From contig JADFNV010000025.1 in assembly GCA_022563195.1 (NCBI GenBank), positions 1 to 40,247 on the forward strand: a stretch of 40,247 nucleotides of DNA, given 5' to 3'. Of this stretch, positions 19,566 through 29,105 are shown in pieces. Within the stretch, counting starts at the first letter, position 1, and each line of letters opens with the position of its first letter. The translations under genes and the position numbers were made by a program. Under the pieces are notes generated by a model. That model searched no databases and had not been told where the DNA came from. It saw only the letters and a list, made by a program, of their open reading frames with translations. The DNA comes from Pseudomonadota bacterium (lineage in GTDB: Bacteria > Pseudomonadota > Gammaproteobacteria > Steroidobacterales > Woeseiaceae).

Positions 19566-19734
19566 AATTGCTGTCCGTCTGCTATTTGCGGCGGCCGCTA
19601 TCATACCGGAGTAGCAAAATCGTACCAAACGTGCCGAATCCGGCCTGAAATATGAATCCCGTCACGGTTTTGGCATGTCGTAGGGCGGCTACGCCAGGCA
19701 CGGTGCTAGACTCGACGCTGGTTTTACAGAATCT

Positions 19735-19753
19735 GGGCATAACGGATATGCCC
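19735..19753. repeat. inverted repeat in the efp / FimX-like divergent region
   Basis: GGGCAT (19735-19740) and ATGCCC (19748-19753) flank a 7-base spacer. It sits 24 bases before the TTG start of the FimX-like gene and could be an operator or an mRNA leader hairpin. The rest of the 211-base intergenic region (19566-19776) shows no promoter I would defend. Confidence 0.35.
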
Positions 19754-19764
19754 GGGACCGCTGC

Positions 19765-19769
19765 AAGGA
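19765..19769 (+). promoter_or_regulatory. ribosome binding site supporting TTG start of FimX-like gene
   Basis: AAGGA lies seven bases upstream of the TTG at 19777. No ATG or GTG with a comparable site precedes the receiver-like domain, so this decides the start. Confidence 0.65.
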
Positions 19770-19776
19770 CTGCGTA

Positions 19777-21885
19777 TTGAACGGTCGCCATTGTATTTCG
19801 ATTGCCGTTCTGACTGAAAATCAGGACGATGTTGCGCTGATCAACAGCTCACTTCGAGATGCTGGTCATGCTGCGCATTGCCATTGGGTTAGCGAGCCGG
19901 ACAAGCTCGGTGAGACTCTTGACACCGAGAATGTGGAGTTGCTGATTCTCAACTGCGACCACTACCCGGATTCAATCCGCCAGGTCATCAAGCATAAAGA
20001 CCGCTATAACCCGGAGATACCGGTTATTGCCGTCAGGGAAAAGGCCGACGAATCGAGCATCCAGGAGGCGATGAAGCACGGCGCCTGCGACCTCGTATCA
20101 ATGGGTCTGAAGGAAAGACTTCACTCGGTCGTTACACGAGAGCTGCGCGCACTGCGAGTTGAACGCGCGCTCAATTCGACGATTTATTCTGCGACTGAAT
20201 ACAAACGCCAGCTCAAAGATTACATGCAATCATCGGCAAGCGCGATCGCGCTTGTGCAAGAAGGCATTATTACCGACGTTAATGATGCCTGGCTGAAGCT
20301 ATTCCGATCGGCCAGCAATGACGAAGTGATTGGCCTGCCGCTAATGGACAATTTTATTGCGGAAAGCCAGGCAGCGATCAAGGGTGCACTGATTGCAGCC
20401 GTACAAGGAAAATGGCAGCTCGACGAAATCCTCATCGCCAGGTCGCGTGTAACGGGTGACGATACCGACGAGGTCCACCTCGAATTTCGCAAGTTCGTGT
20501 TCGACGACGGACCCTGTGTGCAAGTCCGAATTTACCCGCCCGAAAAACAGGTCGAAGAGCCGACCAAACTCGTTCACGATGCCCTGAAGCGTGATCCGAC
20601 GACCTTGTTCTATCACCGCTTGCAGTTTCTTGATCGCATCAAGAAACGCCTGCGCAAGAAGCCACCGTCAGGATTGCATGCTCTCGCCTACATTCGACTC
20701 GATAAATTTGAAACCGTCTGCAACAACGTCGGCATCCTGAATTCCGAAGAAATTCTTGCGCAATTCGCAGAGGCAACTCGCAAGCGTATGCACCCGCGGG
20801 ATGTTGCTGGCCGCTTTGAAGGCACATCGATCATGGTATTGCTCGAGCGCGGCAGCGCACGCGATGCCCAGGTCTGGGGCATGCAGCTTTGCGAGCACAT
20901 CGGGAAGCTGACGTTCGAGATAGATAATCGGTCCACTCAATTGACCTGCACCGTCGGTATCTGTGCCGCAAACGACATATACAGCACACTTGAAGACTTT
21001 GTCGCAGCCACGGTCGACGCCTACAAATTGGGCAAAGAGGCCGGCGGTAATACCTCGTTTCTCAGCGAATCGGCTGAGGAGGACACGAAACAGAAAGAGT
21101 TTGATGCCATCTGGGTCCGGCATCTCAAGTCCGCCCTTATGGATAATCGATTCCGTCTCGCGCAGCTACCCATCGCCGGATTGCGTAGCGACAGCGTCGA
21201 GATGTACGACCTGCTTGTGCGTATGCTCGATGAGCAGGGTAACTCGGTATTACCCTCGGAGTTTTTGCCCGCAGCGCAACGCAACAACATGATGAAGAAC
21301 ATCGATCGCTGGATGATCAAGGCTGCTATTAAATTTTGCCACAACTCTGAAGCAGATCGTGTATTCGTGCGCTTGTCCAGGCAGTCGATTCTAGACTCGT
21401 CGACAATTGCCTGGATGGACCATGAATTCGAAAATCACAGCTTTGACTGCTCGAGATTAGTCATGCAGGTGCCGGAACGCGATGCCGCGAAACACATCAA
21501 GCAAACCCGCGTGGTCGTCAAACAATTGCGCAAGATGGGCGTCGGTTTTGCACTGGAACATTATGGCATCGACCAGGAGCGCGTGCAGATACTCGACATC
21601 CTGAAACCGGACTACATCAAGGTGGACGGTGAACTCATGCATACGCTCATGAGTGACACGAGTATGCAGCGCAATGTCGAGAAAATCGTGCGTGCAGCGA
21701 ACCAGCGCAAGATCAAGACAATTGCCGAGCGTGTAGAGAACGCCAACGCCATGGCGGTGCTGTTTCAACTCGGTCTCGATTACATGCAGGGACATTATGT
21801 TCAGGAGCCAGAGGTCGTACTGCAAGATACTGACAGCAGCAAACACACGTCGTTAGACGAACTGACTGCAGCGAACTCTAATTGA
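19777..21885 (+). CDS. FimX-like REC-PAS-GGDEF-EAL protein with degenerate catalytic motifs
   Basis: The 702-residue protein has a receiver-like domain (about 6-125), a PAS domain (about 147-255), a GGDEF-like domain (about 272-430) and an EAL-like domain (about 440-685). This is the order of Pseudomonas and Xanthomonas FimX, a c-di-GMP receptor for type IV pilus assembly. Every activity motif is altered: the receiver Asp is Asn in LLILNCD, GGDEF is EGTSI (348-352), EAL is DLL (478-480), and the EAL-domain DDFG is EHYG (594-597). AERVE (650-654), KVD (615-617) and QGHYVQEP are kept, as expected of a binding rather than hydrolysing EAL fold. It starts with TTG at 19777. It has no membrane segment. 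A second fimV-like gene follows. Confidence 0.85.
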   Translation: MNGRHCISIAVLTENQDDVALINSSLRDAGHAAHCHWVSEPDKLGETLDTENVELLILNCDHYPDSIRQVIKHKDRYNPEIPVIAVREKADESSIQEAMKHGACDLVSMGLKERLHSVVTRELRALRVERALNSTIYSATEYKRQLKDYMQSSASAIALVQEGIITDVNDAWLKLFRSASNDEVIGLPLMDNFIAESQAAIKGALIAAVQGKWQLDEILIARSRVTGDDTDEVHLEFRKFVFDDGPCVQVRIYPPEKQVEEPTKLVHDALKRDPTTLFYHRLQFLDRIKKRLRKKPPSGLHALAYIRLDKFETVCNNVGILNSEEILAQFAEATRKRMHPRDVAGRFEGTSIMVLLERGSARDAQVWGMQLCEHIGKLTFEIDNRSTQLTCTVGICAANDIYSTLEDFVAATVDAYKLGKEAGGNTSFLSESAEEDTKQKEFDAIWVRHLKSALMDNRFRLAQLPIAGLRSDSVEMYDLLVRMLDEQGNSVLPSEFLPAAQRNNMMKNIDRWMIKAAIKFCHNSEADRVFVRLSRQSILDSSTIAWMDHEFENHSFDCSRLVMQVPERDAAKHIKQTRVVVKQLRKMGVGFALEHYGIDQERVQILDILKPDYIKVDGELMHTLMSDTSMQRNVEKIVRAANQRKIKTIAERVENANAMAVLFQLGLDYMQGHYVQEPEVVLQDTDSSKHTSLDELTAANSN

Positions 21886-21907
21886 TTGATTTTATTGAAA
21901 TATTAAG

Positions 21908-21923
21908 TGTGACGCGCATCACA
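21908..21923. promoter_or_regulatory. perfect CRP/Vfr/Clp-type operator
   Basis: TGTGA (21908-21912), six bases CGCGCA, TCACA (21919-21923) is an exact match to the CRP-family consensus, and the symmetry extends one base each side (G...C). It lies in the 159-base gap after the FimX-like gene, centred about 129 bases before the GTG of the FimV-like gene. A CRP, Vfr or Clp homologue is the natural candidate; which one exists in this organism cannot be told here. Confidence 0.7.
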
Positions 21924-21969
21924 CCCCAGAATCGGAACCATGCGCTATCCGCCGGGCGGCGACTGAACA

Positions 21970-21975
21970 TAGAAT
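21970..21975 (+). promoter_or_regulatory. candidate -10 element of the FimV-like gene
   Basis: TAGAAT resembles a -10 hexamer and has no acceptable -35 at 16-18 bases, as in activator-dependent promoters. The resulting start would put the CRP-type site near -66, between the favoured class I positions, so the assignment is tentative. Confidence 0.3.
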
Positions 21976-22032
21976 AGCTCGGTGATCGGAACAACAGGCG
22001 GCCTGCTGGCCGTCAGATGAGGTAGTAGTCGC

Positions 22033-22036
22033 GGAG
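22033..22036 (+). promoter_or_regulatory. ribosome binding site deciding the GTG start at 22045
   Basis: GGAG is eight bases before GTG 22045 but overlaps the earlier in-frame GTG at 22036, so only the later GTG is properly spaced. Confidence 0.6.
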
Positions 22037-22044
22037 TGACAACA

Positions 22045-24129
22045 GTGAAAAAATCGTCAACACATAGAACAAATTCGGCGACACGTATAGATGTCGGATC
22101 AAAATCCCTGCTTCCCGCGCTCGTGGCAGTCGGCGGCGGCCTCGTCGCACTACCCGCAGTCGCACTCGAACTTGGCGACGCAAGGGTCAACTCGTCGCTC
22201 GGCCAGCCATTGCGCGCCAGCATCGCGTACGCATTGGGCCCAAATGAGGCACTGTTCAGTTCTTGCGTAAGCTTGCTCGGCGGCAAGTCTGTCAGCGGCT
22301 TGCCGAACATAGGCGACGCATCAATCAGGGTCGCTGACGGCATCATCTCGGTGACGGGTAAGACCGCGATTCGCGAACCTCTGGTATCCATGCACATCAA
22401 TATCCGATGTCCGTACACGCCGCGTCTGCGCCGTGAGTACATGCTGTTCGTGGATCCGGCGCAACCCACAATCAAACCGCTTATCGCTTCTGCCAACACT
22501 GTGGCCGTCGTGGGAACGGTTACAACGCCGGCTCCGGTCGTGGCCCGTCGCCGTGCGCTTAGTCAGGCACCGATTCGCAACACCACTCGCTACCTGGTTC
22601 AGCCCGGTGAATCGCTTTCCGAAATCGCACAGCGTATTGAAATTCGCCCGGTCGGGATCGGCCTGTGGGACGTTGTAGCAATGATTTTTGACTCCAGTCC
22701 CAGTGCGTTTATCGATAACAACCCGAATTTGCTCAAAGCCGGAAGCTGGCTGAATATTCCGGACTTCGATATCGCAGATCCTGTGACCCTTGCCGGTCAG
22801 GACGCGATTTCCAACGAGTCCCGTGCAGCATCGATCGACCTCAATATCACAGACGCCTCTGCGGCGGTTGCAAGTACGGCTTATGCCGGCGTAACGGTCA
22901 ACGAACAAGTGACAGACACGATGGTTGCGAGACCAACTCGAAACACATTCATCGCAGAATCGGCGGGCGACACGTTCGTCGCAGAGCCGATGAGTGAATC
23001 GGATGCGACTGCGGCAAGCACAGCGCCTGCCGACCTGAAGCCCGGCGACATCATCGCCAACATTGATAATCCGTTTATGGTGACTGGCGACACAAGCGTA
23101 ATAATTCCGGACACAACTCTCGATGGTCCAGTGACTCTGTCATCGTCCCCCAACGTTCCAACGGCAGTAATCCAGCCGCGTGCGCCTGAATCGTCATCGA
23201 CAAACTGGTTATTGTGGCTGACTGGCGGCAGTGTAATGCTTATCGCCGGGCTGGTTCTTTTTGGCCGCCGGTTGCGCAGCCGATTCGGATCCACACCGAT
23301 CGGAACTGCTGCGCCGCCGCAGACGCGCCAGGCGGATCTGGTGACTCAAAATATCGAGGTGCTTGGCGATTTCGATATGGATTTAGTCGACGAATCTCTA
23401 AGCGCAGAAAATCTCACACTTGACGCCGACCTCATCGTCGGCACTGGCTTGCAGCAAGGTACCGATGTCGATGTGGTGCAAGATTTCGGCTTTGCGGCAT
23501 CCACTGCGCTCGACCTCGAACTGCCCGAAGAGATATCCGACGTCCCCAATGATCTGAAAACCGATATCATCCCACCGATGTTGTCCGAAACGGGCTCGAT
23601 TCTCGAAAGCGAGATCCTGGCCACTGATGAGGATGATGCAGACGAATACGACATGTCTGTCATCGTTGACGTAACGAAGATGCCGCGTCTGGACGACGTT
23701 ACCGAACGCGACCTTGAAGCGATCGCCGTCGATATCGTCGACGAGACTCAAGTCTCGAGCAACTACACGCTCAGCGAGGAAGTTGATATTGAGGCCCTCG
23801 AGAAAGATTACGAGGACGAGTTGACTGTCACCCAGGCGCTCAATATGGAAGTCGAGAAGGCCGCCGCTGCCCTGAGCAAAAACATGTACGAGGACGACGC
23901 TGGCGACAAGTCTGATATGTCGCTCGCGTCGGTTACGGCCCTCGATGTACCCTCCAGCTTGCCTGCCAAGAACGACGATATCAGCGATCTGGACGATACG
24001 GGCATTAACGAAGCTGTCACGGTTAACATGACGCCAGACGATCAGACCGCCGAAATGCCTGCTCACGATGTCGACGCCACAGCAGATTTGGAAATCCAGA
24101 CGGGCAAGTCCGGCTCCAAAAGCGGCTAG
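22045..24129 (+). CDS. second FimV-like LysM membrane protein lacking the FimV C-terminal domain
   Basis: The 694-residue product has an N-terminal export segment (about 22-40, ending ALPAVA), a FimV-type N-terminal domain (about 41-140, [16 protein letters not shown], ending [10 protein letters not shown]) and a LysM domain (about 181-242, [14 protein letters not shown] to WLNIPD). A Thr/Ser-rich linker, one membrane segment (about 387-408) and an acidic cytoplasmic tail follow. Unlike the fimV gene at 9610-12885, it has no TPR-like C-terminal domain, and its N-domain carries two Cys (74 and 122) absent from the other copy. Expected role: peptidoglycan-anchored polar or septal scaffold; specific function unknown. 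It follows the FimX-like gene by 159 bases and its stop overlaps that of parC. Confidence 0.83.
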   Translation: MKKSSTHRTNSATRIDVGSKSLLPALVAVGGGLVALPAVALELGDARVNSSLGQPLRASIAYALGPNEALFSSCVSLLGGKSVSGLPNIGDASIRVADGIISVTGKTAIREPLVSMHINIRCPYTPRLRREYMLFVDPAQPTIKPLIASANTVAVVGTVTTPAPVVARRRALSQAPIRNTTRYLVQPGESLSEIAQRIEIRPVGIGLWDVVAMIFDSSPSAFIDNNPNLLKAGSWLNIPDFDIADPVTLAGQDAISNESRAASIDLNITDASAAVASTAYAGVTVNEQVTDTMVARPTRNTFIAESAGDTFVAEPMSESDATAASTAPADLKPGDIIANIDNPFMVTGDTSVIIPDTTLDGPVTLSSSPNVPTAVIQPRAPESSSTNWLLWLTGGSVMLIAGLVLFGRRLRSRFGSTPIGTAAPPQTRQADLVTQNIEVLGDFDMDLVDESLSAENLTLDADLIVGTGLQQGTDVDVVQDFGFAASTALDLELPEEISDVPNDLKTDIIPPMLSETGSILESEILATDEDDADEYDMSVIVDVTKMPRLDDVTERDLEAIAVDIVDETQVSSNYTLSEEVDIEALEKDYEDELTVTQALNMEVEKAAAALSKNMYEDDAGDKSDMSLASVTALDVPSSLPAKNDDISDLDDTGINEAVTVNMTPDDQTAEMPAHDVDATADLEIQTGKSGSKSG

Positions 24130-26375
24130 CCCTCTACGCCAACCAGCCGATTGACCCTGCGCCAGCCTTTCGGCAGCAGGCTGCCACGCAAGGCGCGTTC
24201 TCCGTAGTAGGGGTCGCCGTCATCCCACTTGATCGTCATCATGCGCGTACCGCAATAGACTTGCAGGTTGCCGTCCTCGGCAACGACCGCGGCGGCGACG
24301 AGTTTCTCCTCGCCGCTTTGATATTTTTTGCCGGGTATGTTGATCAGCTTGTTGCCCTTGCCTTTGGCAAGTTCGGGCAATTCATCCATCTCGAACAACA
24401 ACAGCCTGCCGATAGAACTCACCGCAGCGATCAGGCATTCAGATTCGGACGGCACCCGTGATGGCACGACAGCACGACCGCCGCTCGGTACACGCAGTAT
24501 CGCTTTGCCCGCTTTGTTGCGTGTAACCAGGTCTCCGAGCGTGGCGACAAAACCGTAGCCTGCATCGCTCGCGAGCAAGTATTTATCCTCGCTGTCGCCG
24601 ATCATGGTGCCGCAGAACTCGGCACCATCGGGTGGCTTGAAGTGACTCGACAGCGGTTCTCCCTGTCCACGCGCGGACGGCAGCGTGTGCGCCATAACGC
24701 TGTAGACGCGCCCCGTGCTGTCGATAAACATCGCAAGCTGGTTACTTCGCCCTTGCGCTGCTGCCAGAAAGTCGTCTCCCGACTTGTAACTGAGCGCGAG
24801 CACATCCACCTCGTGACCCTTGGCGGCACGCGCGAATCCGCGTTGCGACAGGATCACCGTGACAGGTTCATTTGAGACGAGCTGGGTTTCGTCAAGTGCC
24901 TGGGATGCCTCGCGCTCGACGATGATCGTGCGGCGATCATCGCCGTAGGCCTCGGCGTCCTCAAGAATTTCGTTCTTGATCAGCGTTTTCAGCCGGGCGG
25001 CGCTCTTGAGCATACTCTCGAGTGTCGCGCGCTCTTCGTTGAGCTCATCCTGCTCACTTCTAATTTTCATTTCCTCAAGCTTGGCGAGATTTCGGAGCCG
25101 CAGATTGAGAATCGCTTCCGATTGAACGTCACTTAGCTTGAACCGCTTCATTAAGACAGGTTTCGGTTCGTCTTCTTTACGGATGATCGCGATTACTTCG
25201 TCGATATTGAGGTAGGCGACAAGCAAACCATCGAGGATTTGCAAGCGATCAATAACGATTTGGAGTCGATGCGCCAGGCGTCGCTTGACGGTGTCTTTGC
25301 GAAACTTTAGCCATTCGCTGAGCAACCCAACGAGACCAAACGCCTGCGGTCGCCCATCGAGTCCGATGATGTTCATGTTGACGCGACAGGTTCGCTCCAA
25401 TGATGTTGTCGAGAACAGATGCGACATCAACTCATCCTTGTCGACGCGACTGGATCGAGGGGATATAACGAGTCGTGTTGGGTCTTCGTGATCGGATTCA
25501 TCGCGCAAGTCCTCGACCTGCGGTAACTTCCTGTTGCGCATCTGCGCAGCAATTTGCTCGAGCACTTTACTGCCCGATACCTGGTGCGGCAGTGACGTAA
25601 TAATAATGTCACCGTTTTCAACTTTGTAGGAGGCGCGCAAGCGCAGCGTGCCACTACCCGTTTTATAAATTTCCTTGATGTCGTCGCGCACCGTAACAAG
25701 TTCACCACCGGTCGGATAATCCGGGCCCTTGATGTGCTTCATCAAGGCCGCCACCGTCGCCTTGGGGTCGTCAATCAAGTGGATCAGTGCGCTCGCAACT
25801 TCTCTGAGGTTGTGTGGCGGCACATCGGTTGACAAGCCAACCGCGATGCCCGTCGTACCATTGAGGATCAGGTTGGGCAGGCGTGCCGGCAACACAACGG
25901 GCTCGTTCAGAGTTCCGTCGAAATTCGGCAACCAGTCGACTGTGCCATGACCCAGTTCAACGAGCATGCTCTTCGCGTACAGCGTCAACCGGGATTCGGT
26001 GTAACGCATTGCGGCGAAGGACTTCGGGTCGTCCGTCGAGCCCCAATTTCCCTGCCCGTCAACTATTGGATAACGAAACGAAAAATCCTGCGCCATCAAC
26101 ACCATCGCCTCGTAACAAGCCGAGTCGCCATGCGGATGGTACTTGCCGATAACATCGCCGACGGTGCGCGCCGATTTTTTCGGTTTTTGGCCCGCGGACA
26201 GGCCGAGTTCGCTCATCGCGTAAATGATGCGTCGCTGCACGGGCTTCAGGCCGTCGCCGATCTGTGGCAAAGCGCGATCCAAAATGACGTACATCGAGTA
26301 ATCGAGATACGCCTTCTCGGTGTACTCCTTGAGCGGCATCTGCTCCACGCCCTCGAGATTCAAACTGTTCTGCAT
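24126..26375 (-). CDS. parC: DNA topoisomerase IV subunit A ParC
   Basis: ParC is the DNA-cleaving subunit of topoisomerase IV, which decatenates replicated chromosomes. The catalytic Tyr125 is in [10 protein letters not shown]. The quinolone-resistance region reads [12 protein letters not shown] with Ser85 and Glu89, the sensitive-type residues. At 749 residues with a C-terminal β-pinwheel it matches gammaproteobacterial ParC rather than GyrA: it lacks a full GyrA box. It starts 3 bases after parE. Its stop overlaps that of the FimV-like gene. Confidence 0.96.
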   Translation of the reverse strand: MQNSLNLEGVEQMPLKEYTEKAYLDYSMYVILDRALPQIGDGLKPVQRRIIYAMSELGLSAGQKPKKSARTVGDVIGKYHPHGDSACYEAMVLMAQDFSFRYPIVDGQGNWGSTDDPKSFAAMRYTESRLTLYAKSMLVELGHGTVDWLPNFDGTLNEPVVLPARLPNLILNGTTGIAVGLSTDVPPHNLREVASALIHLIDDPKATVAALMKHIKGPDYPTGGELVTVRDDIKEIYKTGSGTLRLRASYKVENGDIIITSLPHQVSGSKVLEQIAAQMRNRKLPQVEDLRDESDHEDPTRLVISPRSSRVDKDELMSHLFSTTSLERTCRVNMNIIGLDGRPQAFGLVGLLSEWLKFRKDTVKRRLAHRLQIVIDRLQILDGLLVAYLNIDEVIAIIRKEDEPKPVLMKRFKLSDVQSEAILNLRLRNLAKLEEMKIRSEQDELNEERATLESMLKSAARLKTLIKNEILEDAEAYGDDRRTIIVEREASQALDETQLVSNEPVTVILSQRGFARAAKGHEVDVLALSYKSGDDFLAAAQGRSNQLAMFIDSTGRVYSVMAHTLPSARGQGEPLSSHFKPPDGAEFCGTMIGDSEDKYLLASDAGYGFVATLGDLVTRNKAGKAILRVPSGGRAVVPSRVPSESECLIAAVSSIGRLLLFEMDELPELAKGKGNKLINIPGKKYQSGEEKLVAAAVVAEDGNLQVYCGTRMMTIKWDDGDPYYGERALRGSLLPKGWRRVNRLVGVEG

Positions 26376-26378
26376 TGC

Positions 26379-28265
26379 TTACACCTCGGCAAGATTGCCC
26401 TTGGTTTCGAGCCACTTGCGGCGATCCTTGGCTCGTTTTTTGGCCAGCAGCATATCCATCAGCTGATCGGTTTGATCCTTGTCACTGACCGTGAGTTGCA
26501 CGAGTCGTCGCGTGTCACGATTCATCGTTGACTCACGTAGTTGTGACGGATTCATTTCTCCCAGGCCTTTGAAGCGCGTGATCATTACTTTGCCACGCAT
26601 TTTTTCGGCTTCGATGCGATCGAGAATGCCTGTCCGTTCGCTGTCGTCCAGCGCGTAAAAGACTTCCTTGCCAACGTCGATGCGAAACAACGGCGGCATC
26701 GCGACATATACATGCCCGGCCAACACGAGCTCTCGAAAATGACGCAGAAATAATGCACAGAGCAGCGTCGCAATATGCAGGCCATCCGAGTCGGCATCGG
26801 CGAGTATGCAAACCTTGTGATAGCGAAGTTTATCGAGGTCGGTGCTGCCCGGATCAATGCCCAACGCGATGCTGATGTCGTGCACTTCCTGCGATGCGAG
26901 AATTTCTGCCGAATCGACTTCCCAGGTGTTCAGTATCTTGCCTCGCAACGGCATGATCGCCTGTGTGTTGCGGTCGCGTGCCTGTTTGGCCGAACCGCCG
27001 GCTGAATCGCCCTCGACAAGAAAAATTTCGCACAACTCGGGCTCTTGCGACGTGCAATCGGCGAGTTTGCCCGGCAATGCAGGCCCAGATACAATTCTTT
27101 TACGCACCACTGTTTTGGCGGCTTTGAGCCGCCTCTGTGCCTTAGTGATCGCCAGTTGCGCAATCAGGTCGCCGGTCTCGGGATGCTGATTCAACCACAG
27201 CGAAAAGCTGTCCTTGATAACACCGGATACAAAAGCGGCCGACTCGCGCGATGACAATCGCTCTTTAGTCTGGCCGGAGAAAGCCGGGTTCTCCAGTTTC
27301 GCGCTCAGAACAAAGCTCAGGGAATCCCAGACATCTTCCGGCGTCAGTGACACGCCGCGCGGCAGCAGGCTTCGGAAGTCGCTGAACTCTCGCAGCGCAT
27401 TGGTAAGCCCGGTACGCAGACCATTCACATGCGTACCGCCCTGGGAAGTAGGAATCAGGTTGACGTAACTTTCCGTAACGGTCTGTCCAGAGTCAAGCTG
27501 CCAGGTAAGCGCCCAATCGACGGCCTCATTGTTGCCCGCGAGGCTGCCCGCAAATGGCTCGGCAGGCAGCAATTCGCCACCGCCGATAGCCTCGAGCAGG
27601 TATTCCTCCAGCCCGCCCGTATAGCACCACTCGATTTTTTCCGTGGGTTTTTCAACCTTGAGACGAACGGTCAGCCCCGGACAGAGCACGGCTTTGGCAC
27701 GCAGCGCATGCTTGAGGCGGGATACTGAAATCTTAGACGAATCAAAATACTGTGGGTCGGGCCAGAAGCGAATCGTTGTGCCCGTATTGGCCTTGCCGAC
27801 TGTGCCGACTTCCTCAAGGCTGCCGCGTTTCTTGCCGCCGGCAAAGCTCATGTTGTATTCCTTGCCGCCGCGTCGAATCCAGATTTCCAGGTTTTTCGAC
27901 AGCGCGTTGACAACGGATACGCCCACACCGTGCAAGCCGCCGGCAAACCGGTAGTTCTTGTGCGTAAACTTGGCTCCGGCATGCAGCCGCGTGAGAATCA
28001 GCTCGACGCCCGGTATTTTTTCCCCGGGGTGCATATCGACAGGCATACCACGACCATCGTCGACGACCTCAACCGAGCCGTCCTTGTACAGCGTGACGTC
28101 AATTCTTTTGCAGTGGCCTTCGACTGCTTCGTCGACGCTATTGTCGACGACTTCGTGAGCGAGGTGATTAGGCCGCGTCGTGTCGGTATACATGCCGGGC
28201 CGGCGCCGTACAGGCTCCAGCCCGCTCAGGACCTCAATGTCCGCAGCGTCGTAGCGTTTAGCCAT
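26379..28265 (-). CDS. parE: DNA topoisomerase IV subunit B ParE
   Basis: ParE is the ATPase subunit of topoisomerase IV. The GHKL site includes EVVDNSVDEA and VDDGRGMPVD, with GGLHGVGVSVVNALS forming the ATP lid. The TOPRIM acid is in VEGDSAGGSAKQARDRNTQA, and the PLRGKILN and DADSDGLHI segments complete it. At 628 residues, without the GyrB insert, it is ParE. The parE-parC pair is separated by 3 bases. The 118 bases upstream contain an inverted repeat beside a TAGAAT -10-like hexamer. Confidence 0.97.
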   Translation of the reverse strand: MAKRYDAADIEVLSGLEPVRRRPGMYTDTTRPNHLAHEVVDNSVDEAVEGHCKRIDVTLYKDGSVEVVDDGRGMPVDMHPGEKIPGVELILTRLHAGAKFTHKNYRFAGGLHGVGVSVVNALSKNLEIWIRRGGKEYNMSFAGGKKRGSLEEVGTVGKANTGTTIRFWPDPQYFDSSKISVSRLKHALRAKAVLCPGLTVRLKVEKPTEKIEWCYTGGLEEYLLEAIGGGELLPAEPFAGSLAGNNEAVDWALTWQLDSGQTVTESYVNLIPTSQGGTHVNGLRTGLTNALREFSDFRSLLPRGVSLTPEDVWDSLSFVLSAKLENPAFSGQTKERLSSRESAAFVSGVIKDSFSLWLNQHPETGDLIAQLAITKAQRRLKAAKTVVRKRIVSGPALPGKLADCTSQEPELCEIFLVEGDSAGGSAKQARDRNTQAIMPLRGKILNTWEVDSAEILASQEVHDISIALGIDPGSTDLDKLRYHKVCILADADSDGLHIATLLCALFLRHFRELVLAGHVYVAMPPLFRIDVGKEVFYALDDSERTGILDRIEAEKMRGKVMITRFKGLGEMNPSQLRESTMNRDTRRLVQLTVSDKDQTDQLMDMLLAKKRAKDRRKWLETKGNLAEV

Positions 28266-28310
28266 TTTTCAGTTTGTCACAGGTTGCCAGCGAAGCACGG
28301 GCGGATTCTA

Positions 28311-28327
28311 GCTCGATTGACTCGAGC
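28311..28327. repeat. inverted repeat upstream of parE
   Basis: GCTCGA (28311-28316) and TCGAGC (28322-28327) flank a 5-base spacer, 46 bases before the parE start. On the minus strand the repeat is directly followed by TAGAAT, a possible -10 element, so it might be an operator over the parE promoter. No T-run makes it a terminator for the upstream barrel gene. Confidence 0.35.
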
Positions 28328-28383
28328 GTGCACCCGTAGACTAATTTCGGGACAGTCAGAGCATCATCAGGTCGACGCTTTTC

Positions 28384-29052
28384 TTAAAAACGGTAATCCA
28401 AGCTGATATAAGCGCCGAATGGCGACTGTGAATTTAAGGTGCTTGTCACGCCGCTGACCGCATCCGTCGATGTGACATCCATGAAGTGGTGCTCAAGCCG
28501 GGCGGCGAAAGTAGCTGCCCATGTCGGCGTGAAGTGATACGTCGTTCCGAAGGACCCCATCACGTGAATTTCTGTTTGTGCATCGAAAGCGAGGGCAAAT
28601 TCTTCCCCAGCCAGGGTTAGCCCACTGAAATTATCAATATCAGGAAAGCCGATACCCAGCCCCGCCGACCAGAACCAGTCAAAGCCCCTATCTGTCTTGC
28701 CGTATAGTCGGCCGATGAACCCGCTCACCACTGTGTTGCTGGCGAGAGCGTCAAGCTCGGATTCATTCGGATCCTGGACAATGCCGGCGAACAGCGCCGC
28801 ATTCTCATAGTCGTATTTGTAGGCGTCGATAGCGGCCCCGGCAAACCATCCGTTAGTCAGGTGATAACGACCGATTACGCCGATGCCCAGAATATCGCTT
28901 GCCGGCACGCTATCTCCCAACAAAACGTTGGTCCTCAAGCTGAGCTCCAAGTCGTTTTCGCGGGAATCATATTCATCGGAATACGCCGCGCTTACAAACG
29001 AAATCGAGAAAACGAAAACGGCAGCCCTGTAAATTAGCTTGTGCAAGAACAT
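28384..29052 (-). CDS. outer-membrane β-barrel protein, family not identified
   Basis: The 222-residue protein has a signal peptide (about 1-25, VFVFSISFVSAAYSDE) and alternating polar and aromatic strands such as GIGVIGRYHLTNGWFAGAAIDAY in its first half. It ends ISLDYRF, with the terminal Phe that targets barrels to the BAM machine. Size suggests an 8-stranded barrel. A resemblance to OmpW/OmpA-like barrels is only general, and I do not assign a function. SD GGAG lies eight bases before the ATG. The promoter has a perfect TATAAT. It is followed 118 bases later by parE. Confidence 0.75.
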   Translation of the reverse strand: MFLHKLIYRAAVFVFSISFVSAAYSDEYDSRENDLELSLRTNVLLGDSVPASDILGIGVIGRYHLTNGWFAGAAIDAYKYDYENAALFAGIVQDPNESELDALASNTVVSGFIGRLYGKTDRGFDWFWSAGLGIGFPDIDNFSGLTLAGEEFALAFDAQTEIHVMGSFGTTYHFTPTWAATFAARLEHHFMDVTSTDAVSGVTSTLNSQSPFGAYISLDYRF

Positions 29053-29075
29053 GAGAGCATCTCCAGGTTCGACTA

Positions 29076-29105
29076 ATTATACGGCATTTGCTCCATTGAA
29101 AAACA
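29076..29105 (-). promoter_or_regulatory. promoter of the outer-membrane barrel gene
   Basis: On the minus strand TATAAT (29081-29076) lies 24 bases before the ATG at 29052. The -35 region around 29098-29105 is T-rich but a weak match. That region overlaps the -35 box of the divergent xseB promoter. Confidence 0.5.

Noticed and set aside
28266..28290. Second CRP-type site before parE (TGTGA on the minus strand)
   Set aside because: Only one half-site is present; no TCACA at the required spacing.
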